Part shown: positions 42,672 to 51,180 of the stretch, piece by piece
Numbering within the stretch: the first letter of the stretch is position 1
Layout: each line of letters begins with the position of its first letter
Assembly (NCBI GenBank): GCA_964563165.1
Contig: CAZLWA010000072.1
Span: 1 to 64,000 of the forward strand
Reading direction: 5' to 3'
Source of the DNA: CAZLWA01 sp964563165
Lineage (GTDB): Bacteria > CLD3 > SB21
Length of the DNA: 64,000 nucleotides
Made by a program: the position numbers and the translations under genes
The notes under the pieces: generated by a model
Told to the model about the DNA's origin: nothing
What the model saw: the letters and a program-made list of their open reading frames with translations, nothing else
Database searches by the model: none

Positions 42672-43877
42672 ATGCACACTCCCGTCATTGTTGATGCTAT
42701 AAGAACTCCGCTGGGTAAATACGGCGGTGTGCTGTCGCGCGTTCGGCCGGACGATATGATGGCGCATTTGCTGAAAGCGATCGTTGAAAGAAATAATGTT
42801 AGAGTTACTGACATCGAAGATGTGATCGTTGGGTGTGCGAATCAGGCCGGTGAAGATTCCCGTAACATTGCACGCATGGCGGCGTTGATCGCGGGATTTC
42901 CGTACGAAATTCCCGGACAAACGATCAATCGTCTTTGCGGCTCCAGCATGCAAGCGGTTATCAATGCCTGTTTGGAGATTCAGACCGGCAACGGCGATCT
43001 ATTTCTTGCAGGCGGCGCTGAAAGCATGTCGCGCGGACCCTACGTGATGGCCAAGGCGGAACAGCCGTATCCTTTTGGAAGTTTAACGGTCTATGATTCG
43101 ACGATCGGCTGGCGATTTAATAATCCGAAATTAATGGAGCGCATCCGGCCGCTTTCGATGGGTGACACCGCGGAAGTACTTTTTGAGAGCCATCAAATTC
43201 CCCGCGAAGAGCAGGATCGCTATGCCGTGCAAAGCCATCATAAAGCCGCGAAGTCGTACCGAGACGGCAAGTTTAAGAACGAGATCATACCGATCACAAC
43301 TTTCTCGAAGAAATCGGAAGCCATTCTGACGGACAGAGACGAGGGGCCCCGCGAGGACGCCTCTTTAGAAAAGCTTTCACAACTTAAACCCGCGTTCAAG
43401 AAAAACGGAGTTATCACTGCCGGCAACAGCTGCCCTCTGAGTGACGGCGCGGCGCTGACCCTGATCATGAGTGAACAGAAAGCACAGGCTTGCGGATTTA
43501 AGTCTTATTTCAAATTGATCGCGCATGCCGTGACCGGTGTTCATCCGGACTTGATGGGAATGGGCCCTGTCCGCGCCACACAAAAAGCGCTGATCCGAGC
43601 CGGATTGACGGTTAACGATCTGGACCTCGTTGAGATCAACGAAGCTTTTGCCGTACAAGTTCTGGCTTGTCTTCGGGAATTGAAGATCACCGAGTCTAAA
43701 GTCAATCAAAACGGTGGCGCTATTGCCCTGGGGCACCCCTTGGGATGTTCAGGCGCGCGGATCATTACAACCCTGATCCACGAAATGAAAAGGTCCGGCG
43801 GCCGCATTGGACTGGCGACCATGTGCGTGGGACTGGGACAAGGCATCGCAGTGATTGTTGAACAAGTAAACAATTGA
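42672..43877 (+). CDS. Acetyl-CoA acetyltransferase / 3-oxoacyl-CoA thiolase
   Basis: A 401-residue thiolase: nucleophilic Cys in NRLCGSSMQAV, EINEAFAVQVL, NGGAIALGHPLGCSGAR and the second catalytic Cys in ATMCVGLGQG. It most resembles the PcaF/PaaJ branch. At the end of the aromatic operon it would cleave 3-oxopimelyl-CoA or acetoacetyl-CoA from the ring-opening product. It is the last gene before the Rrf2 promoter. Confidence 0.92.
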   Translation: MHTPVIVDAIRTPLGKYGGVLSRVRPDDMMAHLLKAIVERNNVRVTDIEDVIVGCANQAGEDSRNIARMAALIAGFPYEIPGQTINRLCGSSMQAVINACLEIQTGNGDLFLAGGAESMSRGPYVMAKAEQPYPFGSLTVYDSTIGWRFNNPKLMERIRPLSMGDTAEVLFESHQIPREEQDRYAVQSHHKAAKSYRDGKFKNEIIPITTFSKKSEAILTDRDEGPREDASLEKLSQLKPAFKKNGVITAGNSCPLSDGAALTLIMSEQKAQACGFKSYFKLIAHAVTGVHPDLMGMGPVRATQKALIRAGLTVNDLDLVEINEAFAVQVLACLRELKITESKVNQNGGAIALGHPLGCSGARIITTLIHEMKRSGGRIGLATMCVGLGQGIAVIVEQVNN

Positions 43878-43995
43878 TTATTTTATAGTTACATCAATTT
43901 TTTGTTACCGCTTTTATTCTATCGGAGGCATCTTACATAAAAACAATCTATTAATGTCCTTTTTTACTTTTTTCTTAATTTTCTTAAAAAATAAC

Positions 43996-44043
43996 TTGAC
44001 AAATGAAACTTTTCACATTATATTTAAGATAACAGAGTCTTAA
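43996..44043 (+). promoter_or_regulatory. Rrf2 gene promoter with autoregulatory operator
   Basis: TTGACA (43996-44001), a 17-base spacer and TATATT (44019-44024). The inverted repeat TTAAGAT-AACAGA-GTCTTAA (44024-44043, one mismatch between arms) begins at the last base of the -10 box. Binding there would block open-complex formation, so repression is the expected effect. Confidence 0.8.
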
Positions 44044-44069
44044 ATACTTAATTGAAAAAGGCCGGGGCT

Positions 44070-44555
44070 ATGTTACTCTCCAAAAGTTGTTATTACGGAC
44101 TGCGCGCCGGGATGTATGTGGCTTCATTAGAGCAGTCGGAATACGTTCCGATCCTGCGTATTTCCAAAGAACTCAACATCTCATTCCATTTCTTGACAAA
44201 AATTCTGCAAACGCTGACGGAAAATAATATCATGATCTCCTACCGCGGGCCTACGGGCGGCGTTGCATTAGCCCGGCCTGCGAAGAATATCAAGCTGCTA
44301 GACATTGTGTATGCGATTGACGGTCCCGAAACGTTCAATCAGTGTGTTTTCGGTTTACCCGGCTGCGGTATTCAGGCGCCCTGTCCTCTTCATGGTGAAT
44401 GGGCGAGCAGCCGCGAAAAAATCAAGCACATGTTTGAGAAAACCACGCTGGCGGAATTGGCCAAGAAAATAAATACGTTCAATCTGAGGATCGCCGACGA
44501 CGCCGAACCGGTGAAAAATATGAAAACATCAAAACTGCAGGCCGCAAAAGCCTGA
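44070..44555 (+). CDS. Rrf2-family iron-sulfur regulator (NsrR-like)
   Basis: A 161-residue regulator. ATG 44070 gives the family start MLLSKSCYYGLRA; an upstream TTG would add six residues. The winged helix (ISKELNISFHFLTKILQTL, then SYRGPTGGVALARP) is followed by three cysteines in CVFGLPGCGIQAPC (C-x6-C-x5-C), close to the C-x5-C-x5-C cluster site of NsrR. It probably senses NO or cluster status. Its own promoter, that of RIC and that of the hemerythrin/benzoyl-CoA run share the same inverted repeat. Confidence 0.88.
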   Translation: MLLSKSCYYGLRAGMYVASLEQSEYVPILRISKELNISFHFLTKILQTLTENNIMISYRGPTGGVALARPAKNIKLLDIVYAIDGPETFNQCVFGLPGCGIQAPCPLHGEWASSREKIKHMFEKTTLAELAKKINTFNLRIADDAEPVKNMKTSKLQAAKA

Positions 44556-44574
44556 CCGGAAACTTTTTTACGAG

Positions 44575-44599
44575 TTTAATTAAGACAAAATACTCTTAA
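44575..44599 (+). promoter_or_regulatory. Promoter and operator of the RIC gene
   Basis: TTTAAT (44575-44580) is a -10-like hexamer with CTGACC 17 bases upstream (44552-44557). The inverted repeat TTAAGAC-AAAATA-CTCTTAA (44580-44599, one arm mismatch) starts at its last base, the same geometry as at 32894 and 44024. Confidence 0.7.
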
Positions 44600-44621
44600 A
44601 TACTTAAATACGGAGAAAACG

Positions 44622-45368
44622 ATGAATGCGTTATCGAACCTGACCTTAGCCGAAATTGTAACTCAATATCCTGCGACGGCCAATGTGTTTGAGCAGCATC
44701 ATCTCGACTTTTGCTGCGGCGGTAAGAAAACCCTGCACGCCACGTGCAATGAAAAAGGGATCGATCAAAGCGTGATCGGCGAAGAGTTACAGAACGAAAT
44801 CGATCATCTCAGAAATGACAGCCCGGCCTCCGATGCTGCCGCAAAAGACCTGCCGGCTCTTGTGGATTTCATCATCACGCACCACCATGCCTATGTTAAG
44901 AAAATGATACCGGTCATTCATGCGCATGGAGAAAAAGTAGTGATGGTGCACGGCAAGAATCATCCGGAATTGGCGGAAATTTTCAAACACTTTGCCCAAT
45001 TGGAGACTGAAATGACCATGCACATGAGCAAAGAGGAATCGGTGCTTTTTCCTTATATCAAACTGATGAATAATGTCCGCGGGACCGGAGTGCCAACGTT
45101 CGGAACCATTAAGAACCCCATTGCCATGATGGAAGACGAGCATGCGCAAGCAGGCAATTTGCTGGAACACATACAAGAAGCTACCCACAACTATTCTGCG
45201 CCCCCGGATGCCTGCATAACGTATCAGCTCTATTTTTCTGAATTGCAGGATTTTCAAAAAGATTTGCATCAACATGTCCATTTAGAGAACAACATTCTCT
45301 TTCCTAAAGCGATTGCTTTGGAAAAAGAGTTAATGGATTTGAAAAACGAAACAGCAGTTAACAATTAA
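44622..45368 (+). CDS. scdA: Iron-sulfur cluster repair di-iron protein RIC (ScdA/YtfE/DnrN)
   Basis: A 248-residue protein. The ScdA N-terminal domain (LAEIVTQYPATANVFEQHHL, then DFCCGGKKTL) has the conserved Cys pair. The hemerythrin-like domain supplies His/Glu ligands (IITHHHAYVKK, FKHFAQLETEMTMHMSKEE, EDEHAQAGNLLEHI, HQHVHLENNILFP). RIC proteins repair clusters damaged by NO or oxidants and are classical NsrR targets. It has its own copy of the shared operator. GGAGAA lies upstream of ATG. Confidence 0.95.
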   Translation: MNALSNLTLAEIVTQYPATANVFEQHHLDFCCGGKKTLHATCNEKGIDQSVIGEELQNEIDHLRNDSPASDAAAKDLPALVDFIITHHHAYVKKMIPVIHAHGEKVVMVHGKNHPELAEIFKHFAQLETEMTMHMSKEESVLFPYIKLMNNVRGTGVPTFGTIKNPIAMMEDEHAQAGNLLEHIQEATHNYSAPPDACITYQLYFSELQDFQKDLHQHVHLENNILFPKAIALEKELMDLKNETAVNN

Positions 45369-45394
45369 TATTAACATAGAAGGAGGAAATACGC

Positions 45395-45871
45395 ATGAGA
45401 CGCCTAATGTTTGCAGCAGCCGTTATCGCCGTATTCTTCGCCGGATGTTTTGATGAATCCGCTGAAGAGGCAAAGCCCTTGAAAAAACCGGTCAAATCCA
45501 ACCCCAACGGTTTGACGGATTTTGAAATGGATCATGGCGTGGGACCCATTACCGCGAAATTGAAGCTTGGGCCTATTGACAATACTCTGGCAGCCAAAGG
45601 TAAAAAGACATTTGAGAATAAATGCTATCAATGTCATCGTTTGGACAGTAAGCTCGTCGGCCCGCCTCTTAAGGATGTTACCAAGCGCAGAAAGCCGGAG
45701 TATATTCTGAACATGATGCTGAATCCTGACGGCATGCTGGCAAAACATCCTGAAGCGAAAAAATTGCTGGGGCAATATTTAACCTTGATGACTTTTCAAA
45801 ACATAACCAAAGATGATGCGATGAATATCCTGGAATATTTCAGAAAAGCCGGGCAAGAAAACAAAATGTGA
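45395..45871 (+). CDS. c-type cytochrome lipoprotein of the nos cluster
   Basis: A 158-residue lipoprotein with lipobox FFAGC (Cys 18) and one heme site KCYQCHRLD; the distal Met is probably in MMLNPDGML or LMTFQN. It has an AGGAGGA ribosome site and lies 26 bases after RIC and 104 before nosZ. Monoheme cytochromes next to clade II nosZ (nosC type) are thought to feed electrons from the quinol pool to NosZ. Confidence 0.88.
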   Translation: MRRLMFAAAVIAVFFAGCFDESAEEAKPLKKPVKSNPNGLTDFEMDHGVGPITAKLKLGPIDNTLAAKGKKTFENKCYQCHRLDSKLVGPPLKDVTKRRKPEYILNMMLNPDGMLAKHPEAKKLLGQYLTLMTFQNITKDDAMNILEYFRKAGQENKM

Positions 45872-45975
45872 TATGACAAGGATCATTGCCGCAAATGACC
45901 GTTGTCGTTTGAGAGTATAAGGTCTCTGATTATTTTCAATTTACTCTTAATAAACTAAACACCCATTAAACAGGA

Positions 45976-47946
45976 GTGAGTATGTTCAAGAATTCGCGAC
46001 TGAAGCAGATGAGCTATATTGTCATGGCTCTGATCATTGGCGGCGGATTGTGGATCGGTTGTCCGGCAAAAAAAGAGATGATGGGGAGCGCTGATGCCGC
46101 ATCCAAAGTGTATGTTCCGCCCGGAAGCTACGATGAATTCTATGCTTTTCTGTCCGGCGGTTTCAGCGGACAAGTTTCCGTGTACGGTTTACCGAGCGGA
46201 AGAATGTTAAAAGTTATTCCGGTATTCGCTCAAAACCCGGAGAACGGTTACGGTTATTCCGAAGAAACCAAACCGATGCTGCAAAGTACGCACGGGTTTA
46301 TTCCCTGGGATGACAGCCACCACCCGGAGCTTTCGAAAACGGATGACATTCCGGACGGAAGATGGTTATTCATTAATTCCAATAATACCCCGCGCATTGC
46401 GCGCATCGACCTTTCGACATTCACAACGGCGGAAATTCTGGAAATTCCGAACACCGGAGGAAATCACGCCTCGCCTTTTGCCAGTTCGAATACCGAGTAT
46501 ATCGTTGCCGCCACGCGTTTCAGTGTGCCGATTCCCGATAAGGATGTTGCTATTTCAACCTATAAAGAAAACTTCAAAGGAACGATCAGCTTCATTAAAG
46601 TGGATCCGAAGTCCGGCAACATGAATGTGGCGTTTCAGATATTGATGCCGGGATTCGATTATGATCTGAGCCATTCGGGCAAAGGACCTTCGCACGGCTG
46701 GTTCTTCTTTTCTTGTTACAACACTGAACTGGCGCACACATTACTGGAAGTCAACGCAAGCCAGAATGACAAAGATTTTATTATTGCGGTCAATTGGAAG
46801 AAGATCGAGGAATTAGTCGCTCAGGGAAAAGGCAAAGACTGGGCGAGCGACTATTACCATAATGTGTGGAATGAAAAGACGATGACCGGCGAAAGCACGA
46901 TTTTTAAAAAAGTGAGAATGCTCACCACGGCGGATGTGGCCGGAGCGGTGTACCTGATGCCTTGTCCGAAATCGCCTCATGGCGCCGACGTGGATCCTAC
47001 GGGCGAATATATTGTCGGCGGCGGAAAATTAGCATCCATGATACCGGTGTTCTCATTTTCAAAAATGATCAAAGCGATCGAAAATAAAGCCTATGACGGT
47101 GAAATTGAAAATATTCCTATTTTGAAATACGACGATGTGATAGCCGGAGAAGTTAAAGAGTCCGGTCTGGGGCCTCTGCATACCGAATTTGACGGCAAAG
47201 GATATGCCTATACCTCCCATTTCGTTTCTTCAGAGGTGGTGAAATGGAAACTGGGAACGTGGGAAGTTGCGGATCGCATCCCGTCGTATTATTCGATCGG
47301 ACATTTGATGATCCCCGGCGGCGACAGCCGGAAACCGTGGGGTAAATATCTGTTAGCCATGAATAAGATCACAAAAGACCGCTATCTGCCAACAGGTCCC
47401 GCCCTCAGTGAAGCGGCACAGTTGATCGATATCAGCGGCGACAAAATGAAATTGCTGCTCGATTTTCCGACGATCGGAGAGCCGCATTACGCCCAGGGCA
47501 TTGCGGCAGATCTGGTCACCAAGAATCAAAAGAAGATTTATAACATTGACCAGAATACTCATCCTTACTCGACACACAGTGAAATCGACGCTAAGGTCGT
47601 TCGGAAGGGAAACGAAGTTCACGTTTACATGACCGCGAGCCGCTCACATTTTAATCCGGATAATATTGAAGGTGTTAAGCTCGGAGACGTCGTTTATTTT
47701 CATGTGACGAATTTGGAACAGGATTGGGATATTCCGCACGGGTTTGGAATCAAAGGGTCCGAAAATGCCGAATTGCTGATCATGCCGGGAGAGACGTTGA
47801 CCTTGAAATGGACGCCGCATCGGGCGGGCATTTACCCTTATTACTGCACCGACTTCTGTTCGGCGCTTCATCAGGAAATGCAGGGGTACATGAGAGTTTC
47901 TCCGGCCAATTCCAATGTCGCCATGAAGTTTGGAACGGGTGAATAA
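45976..47946 (+). CDS. nosZ: Nitrous oxide reductase, clade II
   Basis: A 656-residue copper enzyme that reduces N2O to N2 in the periplasm. AGGAG precedes ATG. The export signal (SYIVMALIIGGGLWIGC) has no twin arginine, which together with gene content marks the Sec-dependent clade II; a Cys follows, but the lipobox is non-standard. CuZ-site histidines lie in DDSHHPE, GGNHASP, KSPHGAD, LHTEFD, TSHF and EPHYAQG. The CuA site is complete: Cys624, Cys628, His632 and Met635 (CTDFCSALHQEM) with an upstream His in DIPHGFG. Confidence 0.97.
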   Translation: MSMFKNSRLKQMSYIVMALIIGGGLWIGCPAKKEMMGSADAASKVYVPPGSYDEFYAFLSGGFSGQVSVYGLPSGRMLKVIPVFAQNPENGYGYSEETKPMLQSTHGFIPWDDSHHPELSKTDDIPDGRWLFINSNNTPRIARIDLSTFTTAEILEIPNTGGNHASPFASSNTEYIVAATRFSVPIPDKDVAISTYKENFKGTISFIKVDPKSGNMNVAFQILMPGFDYDLSHSGKGPSHGWFFFSCYNTELAHTLLEVNASQNDKDFIIAVNWKKIEELVAQGKGKDWASDYYHNVWNEKTMTGESTIFKKVRMLTTADVAGAVYLMPCPKSPHGADVDPTGEYIVGGGKLASMIPVFSFSKMIKAIENKAYDGEIENIPILKYDDVIAGEVKESGLGPLHTEFDGKGYAYTSHFVSSEVVKWKLGTWEVADRIPSYYSIGHLMIPGGDSRKPWGKYLLAMNKITKDRYLPTGPALSEAAQLIDISGDKMKLLLDFPTIGEPHYAQGIAADLVTKNQKKIYNIDQNTHPYSTHSEIDAKVVRKGNEVHVYMTASRSHFNPDNIEGVKLGDVVYFHVTNLEQDWDIPHGFGIKGSENAELLIMPGETLTLKWTPHRAGIYPYYCTDFCSALHQEMQGYMRVSPANSNVAMKFGTGE

Positions 47947-47961
47947 AATCGCGCATTGAAA

Positions 47962-47990
47962 GGGAGGCCTCAGGCCTCCCTCCTTTATTT
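47962..47990 (+). terminator. Intercistronic hairpin after nosZ
   Basis: GGGAGGCC (47962-47969), TCA, GGCCTCCC (47973-47980), then TCCTTTATTT. The stem is strong but the T-run is imperfect. It may partly terminate or stabilise the nosZ transcript, so that nosZ is made in excess over the accessory genes that follow 20 bases later. Confidence 0.65.
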
Positions 47991-48001
47991 GAGGAGTTGG
48001 A

Positions 48002-48640
48002 ATGACCAGGCAATCAAGAATTCTGTTGGCCGCCGCATCGTTGATGCTCTTGTTACTTTTTCTATTTCCCATCTGGAAGATCGCGTTGCAGGCCCCTCAA
48101 TATCCTGAAGGGCTGGGATTGGAAATTTGGATCAATCAGGTTCGAGGAGAAAGTTTCAACGACTTGAATACGATCAACGGCCTCAATCACTACATCGGGA
48201 TGAAATCAATTACGCCCGAATCCATACCGGAATTGAAGATCATGCCCTGGGTTGTTGGAATTCTGATCATGCTCGGATTACTTGCCGCCGCAACCGGAAA
48301 ACGTTTCTTGCTGTACGGATGGGTGATTCTATTTTTTGCCGCAGCGGTCGCCGGTTTGATAGATTTTTACAAGTGGGAATACGATTACGGGCATGACCTG
48401 AATCCGCACGCGGCTATAAAAATTCCCGGAATGAGCTATCAACCGCCGCTGATCGGATCAAAACAATTGCTGAATATGCGGACGATATCATATCCCTATA
48501 TCGGCGGCGTCATGGCGATGATGTCGTTGTTGATAGGCATTTTTACGATCGTCAGGGAAATTCGTCAACGGCGAAAAGTAAAGGAAATTAAGAATGAAAT
48601 TCATGCCATGGATACTACTTTGCATCATTCTAACGTTTAG
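48002..48640 (+). CDS. Four-helix membrane protein of the nos cluster
   Basis: A 212-residue protein with membrane helices near residues 8-26, 84-101, 104-123 and 165-187 and a conserved-looking periplasmic loop (QAPQYPEGLGLEIWINQVRG ... NGLNHYIGMKSI). A second loop holds YDYGHDLNPHAAIKIPGMSY. I recall related proteins between nosZ and nosL in other clade II clusters. The histidines in LNHYIGM and DLNPHAA could bind a metal; a copper-chaperone-related role is a guess. Its 3' end overlaps nosL by 47 bases. Confidence 0.75.
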   Translation: MTRQSRILLAAASLMLLLLFLFPIWKIALQAPQYPEGLGLEIWINQVRGESFNDLNTINGLNHYIGMKSITPESIPELKIMPWVVGILIMLGLLAAATGKRFLLYGWVILFFAAAVAGLIDFYKWEYDYGHDLNPHAAIKIPGMSYQPPLIGSKQLLNMRTISYPYIGGVMAMMSLLIGIFTIVREIRQRRKVKEIKNEIHAMDTTLHHSNV

Positions 48641-49058
48641 CGGTCTCGCATCGTGCCGGCACAGCGCGGTCCCCATTGATTATGAGAACGACGGCTGCGG
48701 CTACTGCAAGATGATCATCACGGATAAACGTTTTGGTGCGGAGCTGATCACGAAAAAAGGTAAAATCTATAAATTCGATTCGATCGAGTGCCTTGCGGCG
48801 TATGTCGAGCAAAAAATCGAAGACGTGTCCGTTATTGAATCCCTCTGGACGATTGATTTTACGAGGCCGGGAGTATGGCTGGATTGCGAGACTGCAGAAT
48901 ACCTCCATAGCAGGAACTTGCCAAGCCCGATGGGCGCTTTTCTTTCGTCGTTTCAGAATAAAACGGCGTGTGACGCCGTTAAAGAAAAACATGAGGGTGA
49001 AAATTTGAATTGGTCTCAGGTACAGGCCTTGGTTAAGAACGAGTGGCTGAAAAATTAA
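48594..49058 (+). CDS. nosL: NosL copper chaperone lipoprotein
   Basis: A 154-residue protein with signal and lipobox (FSGLASC, Cys 21). The NosL core is clear: DGCGYCKMIITDKRFGAELI, KIYKFDSIECLAAYVE and SRNLPSPMGAFLSSF. NosL binds Cu(I) and delivers it for NosZ assembly. The Cys-x2-Cys-x-Met motif (CGYCKM) is the likely site. The gene starts within the preceding membrane-protein gene. Confidence 0.92.
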   Translation: MKFMPWILLCIILTFSGLASCRHSAVPIDYENDGCGYCKMIITDKRFGAELITKKGKIYKFDSIECLAAYVEQKIEDVSVIESLWTIDFTRPGVWLDCETAEYLHSRNLPSPMGAFLSSFQNKTACDAVKEKHEGENLNWSQVQALVKNEWLKN

Positions 49059-49117
49059 CACACAAGATACATGCGTCGTGCTATTACAAAAATCTCAACT
49101 ATCGGAGGAACCGTAAA

Positions 49118-49672
49118 ATGAAAAAGAAATGGTCGTCAATCGCTTTGGCGTCGCTTGTCATGTTCGTTATTTCATGCGGCGGCGAGAACAAGAAACAAAC
49201 CGCAACCGAAGCCGCCAAAACCGGCGGAATTGCTATGGTAAAAGACGATGTGTCTCAGAAAAATGTGGTCCAAATTGCCGCCGCTTCAGCGGATCATACG
49301 ACCCTCGTTGCCGCATTACAAGCCGCGGATCTTGTTAATGCATTGTCGAATCAGGGTCCGTTCACGGTTTTTGCCCCGACCAATGCGGCCTTTGACAAAT
49401 TGCCAAAAGGAACGCTCGACGAACTTCTGAAAGCGGAAAAGAAAAAGGATCTGAAGGATATTCTTTACGGCCACGTGATCGTAGGAACCTATAAAGAGAG
49501 CATGTTCCGTGACGGTAAGGAAATTTCAGTATTTAACGGTAACCGGATAAAGATGGGCGTTACGGGCGGAAAGATAACCATTAACGGCTCGATCAATGTG
49601 GTTGCCAGCATTCCGGCTACGAATGGCATCATTCACGTTGTGGATGGGGTTCTGCTGGCGGCGAAAAAATAG
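49118..49672 (+). CDS. Fasciclin (FAS1) domain lipoprotein
   Basis: A 184-residue protein from ATG 49118, chosen for CGGAGGAA nine bases upstream; the frame opens earlier but without a signal. Lipobox VISC (after SLVMFV). One complete FAS1 domain: ADHTTLVAALQAADLVNAL, GPFTVFAPTNAAFDKLP, LLKAEKKKDLKDILYGHVI and NGIIHVVDGVLL. FAS1 proteins act in adhesion or ligand binding. Why it lies within the nos cluster is unclear. Confidence 0.9.
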   Translation: MKKKWSSIALASLVMFVISCGGENKKQTATEAAKTGGIAMVKDDVSQKNVVQIAAASADHTTLVAALQAADLVNALSNQGPFTVFAPTNAAFDKLPKGTLDELLKAEKKKDLKDILYGHVIVGTYKESMFRDGKEISVFNGNRIKMGVTGGKITINGSINVVASIPATNGIIHVVDGVLLAAKK

Positions 49673-49797
49673 AAACGACCGTCGGATCTATTCTTCGCCT
49701 TCGGGAACAACGTATCTTTCGAATTGGAAGATTTGATTTTTGAACTAAAAAACCCTTATTTTCAATCCGAAAGAAATAATTCGAATGAACATCGTTT

Positions 49798-51174
49798 ATG
49801 CATCATAAAGTCATTATCGAGCCGTTCAAGATAAAGTCGGTCGAACCGATCTTCATGACCGCGGAAGGCGAGCGGTCAAAATTTCTCGAGGACGCCCATT
49901 TCAATCCATTCTTGTTGAAATCCCACCAGGTGTTGATTGATCTATTGACCGACAGCGGCACGTCTGCCATGAGCACCCGTCAGTGGGCGGCGATCATGGA
50001 AGGGGATGAATCCTACGCCGGCGCGATCAGCTGGGAACGTTTGGAACAGGTGATAAAAGTTCTGACGGGTTATCCGCACATTCTTCCGACGCATCAGGGA
50101 CGCGCCGCCGAGCGCATTCTGTACGGTCATTTGGGCGGAAAAGGAAAAGTATTCTTCAGCAATACGCATTTTGATACGACGCGGGCGAATATTGAATTCA
50201 GCGGAGCTACCGCGATTGATTGCCTGATCGAGGAAGGGCATCACCCGTCTTTGCAGCACCCGTTCAAAGGCAATATGGATGTCATTCAGTTGGAAAAACT
50301 GATCAAAAAACATGAAGCGAAAAATGTTGCCGCGGTCATACTCACGGTAACGAATAACACCGGCGGCGGTCAGCCGGTGAGTATGGAAAATGCCCGTACG
50401 GTGAGCGCGATCTGCAAAAAACATGGAATTCTGTTTATCATTGACGCATGCCGGATCGCCGAGAATGCTTATTTCATCCGTCAGCGCGAGAAAGAATATG
50501 AACATAGAACGTACAAAGAAATTGCACAGGAAATGTTCTCATTAGCCGATGGCTGCGTCATGAGCGCGAAAAAGGACGGATTGGTCAATATCGGGGGTTT
50601 CCTTGCCCTGCGGGACAACGAACTTGCCGACGCCTGCACGAATCTTCTGATCATTACGGAAGGCTATACGACCTACGGAGGCCTTGCCGGACGTGATATG
50701 GAAGCCATGGCGATCGGGCTGGAAGAAGTATTTGAAGCAGATTATCTGAAGTACCGTATTCGCAGCACGACCTACTTGGGTGAAAAAATTAATGCCATTG
50801 GGATTCCGATCATGCTTCCGGTCGGGGGCCATGCGGTGTACGTGGACGCAAAAGCATTATATCCGCACATTCCGGTGGAACAGTATCCGGGACAATCCCT
50901 GGTATGTGAACTGTATTTAAAGGGCGGTGTGCGCTGCGTGGAGGTAGGCTCGGTAATGTTCGGTAAGTATGATGCGCATGGGAAATTAATTCCGGCCGAT
51001 ATGGAACTCGTGAGGCTCGCGATCCCGCGGAGGGTCTATACCCAAAGCCACATTGATTACGTGGTCGAAGTTTTTCAGGAAATTTTCCGTAACAAGGATT
51101 CTGTGCGCGGAATGAAAATTACTCATGAGCCAAAATTCTTACGGCACTTTACTGCACGCTTCGGGAGAGTTTGA
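49798..51174 (+). CDS. tnaA: Tryptophanase
   Basis: A 458-residue PLP lyase of the tryptophanase/tyrosine phenol-lyase family. The PLP lysine is in SAKKDGLVNIGG (residues 256-267, the second Lys of the pair). Two sites that separate the enzymes point to tryptophanase: Asp126 in HFDTTR (Thr in tyrosine phenol-lyase) and Val381 in RCVEVGS (Arg in tyrosine phenol-lyase). It converts tryptophan to indole, pyruvate and ammonia. It sits between fasciclin and nosD on the same strand, six bases before nosD, an unusual position for it. Confidence 0.88.
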   Translation: MHHKVIIEPFKIKSVEPIFMTAEGERSKFLEDAHFNPFLLKSHQVLIDLLTDSGTSAMSTRQWAAIMEGDESYAGAISWERLEQVIKVLTGYPHILPTHQGRAAERILYGHLGGKGKVFFSNTHFDTTRANIEFSGATAIDCLIEEGHHPSLQHPFKGNMDVIQLEKLIKKHEAKNVAAVILTVTNNTGGGQPVSMENARTVSAICKKHGILFIIDACRIAENAYFIRQREKEYEHRTYKEIAQEMFSLADGCVMSAKKDGLVNIGGFLALRDNELADACTNLLIITEGYTTYGGLAGRDMEAMAIGLEEVFEADYLKYRIRSTTYLGEKINAIGIPIMLPVGGHAVYVDAKALYPHIPVEQYPGQSLVCELYLKGGVRCVEVGSVMFGKYDAHGKLIPADMELVRLAIPRRVYTQSHIDYVVEVFQEIFRNKDSVRGMKITHEPKFLRHFTARFGRV

Positions 51175-51180
51175 AAGTTT

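Noticed and set aside
45940..45960. Half-site of the Rrf2 operator ahead of nosZ (ACTCTTAATA)
   Set aside because: Only one arm is present, so it cannot be distinguished from chance in AT-rich DNA.
49798..51174. Tyrosine phenol-lyase
   Set aside because: The residues at the two discriminating sites are Asp126 and Val381, as in tryptophanase, not Thr and Arg.
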